Shown in pieces: positions 57,884 through 64,000 of a stretch of DNA of 64,000 nt. This DNA comes from Shewanella zhangzhouensis (GTDB lineage Bacteria; Pseudomonadota; Gammaproteobacteria; Enterobacterales; Shewanellaceae): the NCBI RefSeq assembly GCF_019457615.1, contig NZ_CP080414.1:1300501-1364500 (forward strand), written 5' to 3'. Each line of letters starts with the position of its first letter. Within the stretch, counting starts at the first letter, position 1. Position numbers and translations under genes: made by a program. The notes beneath the pieces were generated by a model. That model ran no database searches, was not told the origin of the DNA, and worked only from the letters and a program-made list of their open reading frames with translations.

Positions 57884-58456
57884 ATGGCGCGAAGCTGTAA
57901 TTTTTGCAAAGAGGAAAAGCTGGAACAGGCCATGAACCTGTTTTGGCAAAAAGGCTATGAGGGGACCTCGGTGGCCGATCTGGTCGAGCATTTGGGGATT
58001 AACCGTTTCAGCCTGTACAACAGCTTTGGCGATAAGCTGACGTTGTACCGTGAGGCGCTGCGCCGTTACCTCTACACCCGCGGCCTGACCGGACTGGGGC
58101 CACTTCAAGCCGATGATGCCGACATGGACGCCCTGATGAATTTGGTGGAAGAGTTTGCCGCCAAGCAAAAAGATCAGCAGTTTGGCTGCTTTATGCAAAA
58201 CGCGCTCTTGGAGCGCAGTGTGGAAGATGACGAAGTCAGGCGTCTTGGCAATGAGCTGTTTGAAGGGCTGGAGCAGGCATTTTGTAAGGTGATTGCACGC
58301 TATCAGACCAAAGCGCGCGCCGCCGAACTGGCGGCCTTTCTGGTGATGCAGCTACAAGGTATTCGGGTGCTGGGCAAGTCAGGGCAGTTTGCCCTGCTCG
58401 ATGCCGCCATGGTGGTGCTCAGAGGCGAAATCCAGCGTTGGAAAACGCCTGCCTGA
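57884..58456 (+). CDS. TetR/AcrR family transcriptional regulator
   Basis: The 190-residue protein starts at ATG 57884 (MARSCNFCKEEKLEQAMNLFWQKGYEGTSVADL). The N-terminal helix-turn-helix reads TSVADLVEHLGINRFSLYNSFGDKLTLYREAL. The C-terminal part (about 70-190) is the ligand and dimer domain, with Cys-containing FGCFMQNALLE. CxxC at the N-terminus (CNFC) is unusual and could sense redox or metal. It is divergent from the GST pair and probably represses them and itself through the repeats in between. Confidence 0.9.
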   Translation: MARSCNFCKEEKLEQAMNLFWQKGYEGTSVADLVEHLGINRFSLYNSFGDKLTLYREALRRYLYTRGLTGLGPLQADDADMDALMNLVEEFAAKQKDQQFGCFMQNALLERSVEDDEVRRLGNELFEGLEQAFCKVIARYQTKARAAELAAFLVMQLQGIRVLGKSGQFALLDAAMVVLRGEIQRWKTPA

Positions 58457-58484
58457 GCCTATCTTGCCCTTTGGTCAGAACAAC

Positions 58485-59156
58485 TCAGTAATCCAGCTCC
58501 AGCGCAAAGCACAAATAGCGCATCAGCTGTTGGCAGTGTTTAAACTCGGCGGTGAGCCTTGATGCAAAACCGGGTTGCAGCACCTCGTGATTTGCCAGGG
58601 ATTTCACGGCGATAAAGTCTTTGCGTTTCAGCTCATCAATTAAAGGGTGCCCCTTGTCAAAGCCGCGCGGCGGACGTGACAGGCTGTCGCCGTCCATGGC
58701 AAAACCGCCGTCAGTCAGGGCCTTAAGCGCTTTTTGATAGGCGGCGGGGTTTTCATCGATACAGCTTCGGATGGCATTGAGCGCCTTGGGCTCGGGGTGC
58801 CAGATGCCGGCGCCAATAAAGCAGCCATCATTGGCGATATGCAGATACAGCCCGGGTGCATGCACATCCTTGCCCTGAAAATGCCGGAACTGAATACCGA
58901 CATTGGTCTTGTAAGGGCGTTTGTCATGGCCAAAACGGGTGTCCCGCTGGGGCCGCATCAGGCTGCCCCCCACCTTCTTTGCCACCGCCGTGAGCCTGGG
59001 TGATAAGGCCACTATGCCGGGGGCGGCCGCTTCAATTAATTCAAGGGCAGGGGTGCGCACCTGGTCTTCATAGGTGTGCTGATTGGCCTTGAACCAGTCG
59101 CGCTCGTTATTGGCTTCGAGTGCGGCAAGAAAGTCGAAGGTCGCTTGGGTGAACAT
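58485..59156 (-). CDS. DUF2461 family protein
   Basis: The 223-residue protein matches the TIGR02453/DUF2461 pattern: FTQATFDFLAALEANNERDWFKANQHTYED at the start, DTRFGHDKRPYKTNVGIQF in the middle and HPEPKALNAIRSCIDENPAAYQKAL later. I start at ATG 59156 because GGAG lies six bases before it; an upstream frame to 59360 is not supported. Function unknown; the family is found across bacteria and fungi. It is divergent from the PhnA-like gene. Confidence 0.85.
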   Translation of the reverse strand: MFTQATFDFLAALEANNERDWFKANQHTYEDQVRTPALELIEAAAPGIVALSPRLTAVAKKVGGSLMRPQRDTRFGHDKRPYKTNVGIQFRHFQGKDVHAPGLYLHIANDGCFIGAGIWHPEPKALNAIRSCIDENPAAYQKALKALTDGGFAMDGDSLSRPPRGFDKGHPLIDELKRKDFIAVKSLANHEVLQPGFASRLTAEFKHCQQLMRYLCFALELDY

Positions 59157-59256
59157 GATGTACTCCATGAACCGGGCTCGCTTTTTGGGGAAGATCACTG
59201 ACGGCGAGTAAGGTTTTTGATAGAATCCTTGGTTTTGGTAAAAGTGACAGATCAAG

Positions 59257-59823
59257 ATGACCGATGCAATCAGCCGTGCCTGCGGCAAATGTGAACTCTG
59301 CAGCGCAGAAACCGAACTTTCCCTGTTTGAAGTGCCAGCCAGTGGCGATCGCACTGACAACGATATCGCTCTGTGCGGTACCTGTCAGGCGCAAATCGCC
59401 GACACCGCCACCCTGGATGTAAACCACTGGCGCTGTCTGAACGACAGCATGTGGAGCACAGTGCCTGCCGTGCAGGTAATGGCCGCCCGTATGCTCAAAG
59501 AACTTTCCAGCGAAACCTGGGCTCAGGATCTGCTGGATATGATGTATCTGGACGAAGACACCCAGGCCTGGGTAGACGCGGCCAACGCCGAAGCTGCGCT
59601 GGATGCCGACGCAGCCCCCACACTGGACAGCAATGGTGCTCAGCTCGCCGCCGGTGATACCGTGGTGATCATCAAAGACCTGAACGTGAAGGGCACCAGT
59701 TTTGTGGCCAAGCGCGGCACCGCCGTGCGTAACATTGCCCTGACAAACAATCCCGAGCATATCGAAGGCCGGGTAAACGGTACCCGCATCGTTATTTTGA
59801 GCTGCTACGTTAAGAAATCCTGA
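59257..59823 (+). CDS. PhnA/YjdM-like zinc-ribbon protein
   Basis: This 188-residue protein has an N-terminal zinc ribbon with CGKCELCSAE and LCGTCQAQI (four Cys). The C-terminal part GAQLAAGDTVVIIKDLNVKGTSFVAKRGTAVRNIALTNNPEHIEGRVNGTRIVILSCYVKK is the conserved PhnA SH3-like domain. The name comes from phosphonate clusters, but no phosphonate genes are adjacent and the domain's role is unclear. A hairpin terminator follows at 59850. Confidence 0.88.
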   Translation: MTDAISRACGKCELCSAETELSLFEVPASGDRTDNDIALCGTCQAQIADTATLDVNHWRCLNDSMWSTVPAVQVMAARMLKELSSETWAQDLLDMMYLDEDTQAWVDAANAEAALDADAAPTLDSNGAQLAAGDTVVIIKDLNVKGTSFVAKRGTAVRNIALTNNPEHIEGRVNGTRIVILSCYVKKS

Positions 59824-59848
59824 GTGCCGGTTCACTGAGCATTCAGTT

Positions 59849-59879
59849 AAAAGGCTGCCGTCGGGCGGCCTTTTTTTAT
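59849..59879 (+). terminator. Terminator after the PhnA-like gene
   Basis: AAAAGGCTGCC / GGGCGGCCTTTTTTT with an imperfect stem (GGC/GCC core) and T run, about 26 bases after the stop. Confidence 0.85.
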
Positions 59880-60026
59880 GGCTTATGCCCGGATGCCGGA
59901 CTCCAGGCTTGTAATACAATCCCCAGGATTGTCGTGCCATTAAAGTCAGTGCAACGCCATTGCGCTCGCGGCGCTTCCTTTGCTAATTGCCTGAGTTACA
60001 ATGGCTAAAAATGCCAGCGGGAAGCT

Positions 60027-61043
60027 ATGATGGCCAGAAAACGTGAACCCTTCGAACTCGGCGGCACTCAGGTGGCTGCCGGCACTCAAGCCACGGTGCG
60101 TCTGCCGGTGGCACGACTCTACAACGATACGCCGGTCGACCTTCAGGTCGAGGTGTTTCATGGCAACAAGGCAGGCCCCGTGCTCTTGGTCTGCGCCGCT
60201 ATCCATGGTGATGAGCTCAACGGCATCGAAATTTGTCGCCGTCTGCAGGGGCGTATCAATCCCAAGGCTCTCAGCGGTACCGTGCTCATGGTGCCCGTGG
60301 TCAACGTGTTTGGTTTTATTCAAAAGTCCCGTTATTTGCCCGACAGGCGCGATCTTAACCGCTGTTTCCCCGGCTCAGAGAAGGGGGCACTCACCAGTCG
60401 TCTGGCTCACCTGGTCACCCGGGAGCTGGTATCCCGTGCAACCCATATTCTTGATTTGCACACAGGTGCCATTCACCGCGATAACCTGCCGCAAATCCGC
60501 TGCAATACCGATGATGAGGTGCTGATGGGCATGGCAAGGGCCTTTGGTGCGCCCCTGATTATGCACAGCGATGCCAAGGGCAACTCGCTGCGTGGGTACG
60601 CAGCAAAAGCCGGTGTGCCCTGTATTTTGTATGAAGCAGGAGAAGCGCTGCGATTTTCCGAGGCGGCCATTCGTACGGGCCTCAAGGGCGCGGTTAACCT
60701 GTTGCGCCACCTGGGCATGCAGAAGGGCAGATTGTCCCGAGGCGGCACCGATGTGGCGGCGGCCCGCAGCTACTGGATACGCTCCGAGGCCGACGGCCTG
60801 GTGCTGCAAAAAGTAAAATTGGGGCAGCGGGTGAACAAGGGGAATATTCTGGCGTATCTGGCCAGCCCCCACAGCCAGGACACCCTGCCCATTCGCTCTC
60901 CCAGCGACGGTATCGTCATAGGCATCACCAATATCCCGGTTACCAATGAGGGGGAGGGGCTTTACCATATTGCCCAGTTTGCCGGTGACGAAATTGAAAT
61001 CGTTAACGAACAACTGGATGAGTTTTTGATGGAATACGCCTAA
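60027..61043 (+). CDS. AstE/AspA-like M14 zinc hydrolase (succinylglutamate desuccinylase/aspartoacylase family)
   Basis: The 338-residue protein has the family zinc site: AIHGDELNGIEICRRL (His and Glu ligands), LNRCFPG (Arg substrate loop) and LDLHTGAIHRDNLPQI (third His). A C-terminal biotinyl-like beta domain (EADGLVLQKVKLGQRVNKGNILAYL) is present, as in AstE/AspA relatives. It could deacylate N-acyl amino acids or peptide derivatives; exact substrate unknown. Start MM at 60027, with the second ATG also possible. A FAH-type gene follows nine bases later and is probably cotranscribed. Confidence 0.88.
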   Translation: MMARKREPFELGGTQVAAGTQATVRLPVARLYNDTPVDLQVEVFHGNKAGPVLLVCAAIHGDELNGIEICRRLQGRINPKALSGTVLMVPVVNVFGFIQKSRYLPDRRDLNRCFPGSEKGALTSRLAHLVTRELVSRATHILDLHTGAIHRDNLPQIRCNTDDEVLMGMARAFGAPLIMHSDAKGNSLRGYAAKAGVPCILYEAGEALRFSEAAIRTGLKGAVNLLRHLGMQKGRLSRGGTDVAAARSYWIRSEADGLVLQKVKLGQRVNKGNILAYLASPHSQDTLPIRSPSDGIVIGITNIPVTNEGEGLYHIAQFAGDEIEIVNEQLDEFLMEYA

Positions 61044-61052
61044 GGAGCAAAG

Positions 61053-61661
61053 ATGAAGCAGGTGTTTTTATCGGGCCGGGCGGTATCGCCGTCCAAGGTG
61101 GTCTGTATTGGCCGTAACTACGTGGCCCACGCAGAAGAGCTCGGCAACGAAGTGCCCACCGAGCCCGTTGTTTTTGTTAAGCCTGCCAGCGCCATTGGTA
61201 ATGTGCTGCACAGCATCCAGGACGAAGTGCTCCACTATGAGGCTGAAATTTGCTTTATGGTGGCCGGCGGCCAATTGGTGGCCGCCAGTGTGGGCCTGGA
61301 CTTAACCAAGCGAGCGACCCAAAACCGCCTGAAAACCAAAGGCTTGCCCTGGGAGCGGGCAAAGGCCTTCGATGGCTCTGCACTCTTTGGTGAGTTTGTG
61401 CCCTGCTCGAGCAGTGAAGGGCTTAGTCTGGTGTTCAGTTGTGATGGCGTCGTGTTGCAGCAGGGCGGCTGCGAGCTGATGTTGTTCTCACCCGAGCAAC
61501 TGCTTGAGGAGGTCGCTTCATTTATGACGCTGGAAGATGGCGACATTCTGATGACGGGAACCCCCGCGGGTGTTGGCCCCTTACAGGCGGGAGGGCACTA
61601 CCGCGCCGAGCTGCGCCGTGGTGATGAGCTGTTGACCAGTGTGAGTTGGACGGCACACTGA
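61053..61661 (+). CDS. Fumarylacetoacetate hydrolase family protein
   Basis: This 202-residue protein has the FAH catalytic pattern: KVVCIGRNYVAHAEELGNEVP near the start, VLHYEAEICFMVAGG (metal ligands Glu-x-Glu type), LDLTKRATQNRLKTKGLPWERAKAFDGSALFG, and GDILMTGTPAGVGPLQAGG. It resembles YcgM-like acylpyruvase/oxaloacetate-type hydrolases. Substrate unknown; coupling to the AstE/AspA-like gene suggests one degradation route. Confidence 0.9.
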   Translation: MKQVFLSGRAVSPSKVVCIGRNYVAHAEELGNEVPTEPVVFVKPASAIGNVLHSIQDEVLHYEAEICFMVAGGQLVAASVGLDLTKRATQNRLKTKGLPWERAKAFDGSALFGEFVPCSSSEGLSLVFSCDGVVLQQGGCELMLFSPEQLLEEVASFMTLEDGDILMTGTPAGVGPLQAGGHYRAELRRGDELLTSVSWTAH

Positions 61662-61753
61662 GCTTATCTCCTTCAATCTTTTAGCCTGACATGACTTGGG
61701 CGGCGCCCGAAAATACGTAATACTTTCGAGTAGTGTATTCGGTCGGAGCTGCC

Positions 61754-62488
61754 ATGGTCAGGCTCTTTCTCTTTGTGACATTGCCTTTCTGTGCCGTCCT
61801 TGCCTCGGCAGGGGAGCTGCGAGCCTGTATCGATGAGTTTCCGCCCTATCAGAGTCTGATACCTGAGCCCCATGGCGATAACATTGCCGCATTGAGGCTG
61901 CTCGCCAGGCTTATAGACCATGACCCCGTGTTCTTGCCCAGCCCGAACTTTGCCCGTTGTCAGCGCATGCTCGATACAGGGGATGCCGATATTGTCGCTG
62001 GCGTCATTGCCAGTGCGGAGCGGCAACAGCGATGGATCCTGTTACCTTACCGCCGGGACAGCCGCTACCTGTTTCTGACCCGGCCCGGCGGTGTCACCGT
62101 AAGCCGCTATGATGACCTACTGGGCCACAGCATCGCTGTAAGTCGTAATACCATGTATTTTGATGATTTTGATAATGATAACCGCTTGAAAAAAGAGGTG
62201 GTCGGCGACCTGGTCACGGGGGTGAGAATGTTGCTGGCAGACAGGGTTGACGTGGTGATAGCCCCCGAAAATGCCCTGCCATTCCTCAGTCGCGAGTTTT
62301 CAAACTTTGCCCAGGCAGTGCAGGCATCTGAGTACCGATATCAGGAGGACAGGGTTATCCAATTTGCCTTAAGCCGCCAGCACCGCCTGGACATCGATGA
62401 GCAAAGGCTGCGGCGGGTGATTACCGAGGCCTTTGAACAATCCTTATTTGAGTCGGCGCTGCAGGCCATGCCCGCCAGCGCCCAATAG
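61754..62488 (+). CDS. Periplasmic substrate-binding protein, SBP_bac_3 type
   Basis: This 244-residue protein starts at ATG 61754 (MVRLFLFVTLPFCAVLASAGELRA) with GGAG five bases before it. It has a signal peptide, then the type 2 periplasmic fold (LRACIDEFPPYQSLIPEPHGDN, CQRMLDTGDADIVAGVIASAERQQRW). There are no transport partner genes, like the one at 37285. Ligand unknown; a small polar or amino-acid-like ligand is the family norm. It converges on the lipoprotein gene at 62496 with an eight-base gap. Confidence 0.82.
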   Translation: MVRLFLFVTLPFCAVLASAGELRACIDEFPPYQSLIPEPHGDNIAALRLLARLIDHDPVFLPSPNFARCQRMLDTGDADIVAGVIASAERQQRWILLPYRRDSRYLFLTRPGGVTVSRYDDLLGHSIAVSRNTMYFDDFDNDNRLKKEVVGDLVTGVRMLLADRVDVVIAPENALPFLSREFSNFAQAVQASEYRYQEDRVIQFALSRQHRLDIDEQRLRRVITEAFEQSLFESALQAMPASAQ

Positions 62489-62495
62489 CTTGATG

Positions 62496-63023
62496 TCACT
62501 GTGCCTTGTGGTGGGATCTAAATAAATCCCAGGCATTCATTGTGGTGCCGTCGGCAAGCTGACACATTCCTGCCTCACCCTCCTCTTGCTGCTTGATAAG
62601 GTATTGGCCACCAATTTTTTCACAATATTCGGCGGCGGGGTTAGGCATGGACACAGGCGCTGTGCTGACCGGTTTTCCCGCGTCGGCACTGGCCGAATCT
62701 GTCACGGCTTTTGCGTGGGCGCGATATAGGGTCCAGGCATCCACTACCTTGCCGTTGGGCAGATGACATTCCCCTTTTTCGTCATGACTTCCTTCGCCTG
62801 GGGCTGCCAATGCATATTGCCCGCCCATTTTTTCGCAAAACTCAGCCGCAGGATTGGCCAAGGTAGGGGCTTGTGCACTATTGACCTTTGATGACTCATC
62901 CACGGCGGTTTTTACCGTTTCGGGAGCGGCAGTGTCAGCGCTTGGGGCCGGCGGCGCATTATCACAGCCACCCATGGCGGCACAGATTAACAGGGCAGGC
63001 AGACTGATGTAGGGCTTGGGCAT
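62496..63023 (-). CDS. Lipoprotein with two DUF333 domains
   Basis: The 175-residue protein has a lipoprotein signal (MPKPYISLPALLICAAMGGC; Cys20) followed by an Ala/Pro/Thr linker. Two repeats then match the DUF333 (YafT/YbaY-type) pattern NPAAEFCEKMGGQY...ECHLPNGKVVDAWTLYR and NPAAEYCEKIGGQY...MCQLADGTTMNAWDLFR. Each has two Cys, suggesting a disulfide. Single-repeat forms are common in Enterobacteria as putative hemolysin-like lipoproteins; a tandem form is notable. Function unknown. Confidence 0.87.
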   Translation of the reverse strand: MPKPYISLPALLICAAMGGCDNAPPAPSADTAAPETVKTAVDESSKVNSAQAPTLANPAAEFCEKMGGQYALAAPGEGSHDEKGECHLPNGKVVDAWTLYRAHAKAVTDSASADAGKPVSTAPVSMPNPAAEYCEKIGGQYLIKQQEEGEAGMCQLADGTTMNAWDLFRSHHKAQ

Positions 63024-63275
63024 CTTAACTCCTTGATGAAGGTGGCTTATGGTTGCGGCTGTTATAGGTCAATCCTGACCAGAATAGGGGGCTTCAGGGG
63101 GCGATACCAGTCCAAGGGCGACTGATTTATGGGTGAGTTTGACCAGTGTCTCCGAAAGTCTTTTGCCGATGGTCGCCATTTGACAAAAACCGGGTGCCGG
63201 ATAGGTATTCGGGGGGCGCTCATGCTATGGTAGCTAATAATCTCAATCACTTGCACAACCTATTGGAGACATGCA

Positions 63276-63884
63276 ATGAGACTTGTCTTAAGTGCGCTGC
63301 TGACGGCAGTCCTCTCCATCGCCCTCGTGGGCTGTAAGAGTACAGAGCCGCCAAAAGACATCAGCCTTGCCCAGGCCGATCCTGTAATGCTAAGGCTTTT
63401 TTCCATTAAAACCCTGGCGGGTTTTACGCTGCGGGTACCCGAGAGCGAAGCCGTTGCCCGCTTATCCACCTTTGTTGAAACGCCTCTTCCCTGGGCGAGC
63501 GGTGATTACAGCGACGGCCCTGTGCGGGGGCAGGTATTATTGGGATATCGGGATTTGCAAATGACCAATGCCAGGCTGGCGGGAGCACAGCTGATGGTGG
63601 CGCCCTTTGTGGTAACCAATCAGGGTTCAGGCAGTTTCTGGTATTTGGGATTATTTGGCCTTAAGGCCGAAAGTGGCACTGTCACCCATCTGAGTTCGGT
63701 GTTCCTTGGCGACAGAATCGAGCTTCGGGGGATAAGTGTGGCGGCCAGCCAGTTTTTACCCCTGACAGTGACCACCGAGCTTCTGGTCCGGGATGCCAAT
63801 CAGGCCATGGCCGAGACACCCGGTTTGTTGGATTTGCGCCGGTTTGAGATAAGCCCTCAGGGGCAATTGATGGCGCTCGACTGA
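63276..63884 (+). CDS. Lipoprotein of unknown function, DUF1439-like
   Basis: The 202-residue product has lipobox LVGC (Cys20) after MRLVLSALLTAVLSIA. The rest is a predicted beta-rich domain (FVETPLPWASGDYSDGPVRGQVLLGYRDLQMTNARLAGAQLMVA and LGDRIELRGISVAASQFLPLTVTTELLV). The strand pattern resembles YceB/DUF1439 lipid-binding lipoproteins, but I cannot confirm the match. It is monocistronic and divergent from the DUF333 lipoprotein gene. Confidence 0.75.
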   Translation: MRLVLSALLTAVLSIALVGCKSTEPPKDISLAQADPVMLRLFSIKTLAGFTLRVPESEAVARLSTFVETPLPWASGDYSDGPVRGQVLLGYRDLQMTNARLAGAQLMVAPFVVTNQGSGSFWYLGLFGLKAESGTVTHLSSVFLGDRIELRGISVAASQFLPLTVTTELLVRDANQAMAETPGLLDLRRFEISPQGQLMALD

Positions 63885-63886
63885 GG

Positions 63887-64000
63887 TTACTCTACCTCAA
63901 GCTCAATGTCGGTACAGCCCTTGGGGCAGCGGATATGGCCCAACACGTGGGTTTCACCGGCAGCCGGTAAGCTGGCTGCCAGGGGCTTGCCGCAGTGGCT
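63887..64000 (-). CDS. C-terminal fragment of an unidentified gene running off the window
   Basis: An open minus-strand frame enters from the right edge and ends at a TAA at 63889-63887. It reads SHCGKPLAASLPAAG...GHIRCPKGCTDIELEVE, 37 residues. Three Cys (CGK, CPKGC) could be part of a zinc ribbon. The end is two bases after the preceding convergent gene. The family cannot be named from this piece, and the reading frame is supported only by its open length and position. Confidence 0.45.
   Translation of the reverse strand, partial: SHCGKPLAASLPAAGETHVLGHIRCPKGCTDIELEVE

Overview
The window looks like a chromosomal segment of a Shewanella-type marine gammaproteobacterium. The gene order truD-surE-pcm-nlpD-rpoS, then mutS (opposite strand), recA-recX-alaS-lysC-csrA and a tRNA-Ser/Arg array is typical of that group, and so are the oadGAB operon, the many c-di-GMP enzymes and the orphan periplasmic binding proteins. 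The genus is inferred from gene content and order only; no search was run. I see no prophage, insertion sequence, CRISPR array or integrated island.

Layout. 1-12.7 kb: stress, repair and translation core genes (rpoS, mutS, LexA-controlled recA-recX, alaS, lysC, csrA). 12.8-13.8 kb: eight tRNA genes (six identical Arg-ACG, two identical Ser-GCT) with one promoter and one terminator. 13.8-17.4 kb: Na+-pumping oxaloacetate decarboxylase oadGAB behind a PdhR-like operator. 17.4-25.5 kb: a 57-residue membrane protein, a dicarboxylate/amino-acid symporter, a YqaA-like protein, an M16 protease lipoprotein, gshA and two lipoproteins. 25.6-29.3 kb: a diguanylate cyclase and a roughly 28-repeat MORN_2 protein in one operon. 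29.3-35.7 kb: purEK, a soluble sugar dehydrogenase, an SPFH protein and a SulP transporter. 35.9-39.9 kb: an ECF sigma/anti-sigma pair, a periplasmic binding protein and an HD-GYP-like protein. 39.9-45.5 kb: rdgC, a porin, phoBR and pstS with Pho boxes. 45.5-49.7 kb: a short M9 peptidase, an M1 aminopeptidase, glutathione peroxidase and the sRNA cluster described next. 49.8-64 kb: mgtE, a GNAT protein, an EamA transporter, another diguanylate cyclase, an RsmB/NOP methyltransferase, two GSTs with a TetR regulator, a PhnA-like protein, an AstE/AspA-like hydrolase with a FAH protein, and several lipoproteins.

The most interesting signal is a set of three related, apparently undescribed small RNA genes on the minus strand (about 45553-45661, 48660-48811 and 48951-49059). 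Each has a promoter matching the extracytoplasmic sigma factor RpoE consensus with A/T-rich DNA upstream. Each then carries GUUCAUCAU followed by a C/U-rich anti-Shine-Dalgarno stretch, a hairpin with a conserved CUAGCGC-like loop on a changing stem, and a Rho-independent terminator. The GUUCAUCAU element can pair with AUGAUGAAC at the start codon of the porin gene in this same window (41142). The arrangement resembles MicA/RybB/VrrA-type envelope-stress sRNAs that silence porins. The sRNA calls come directly from sequence; RpoE control and porin silencing are inferences.
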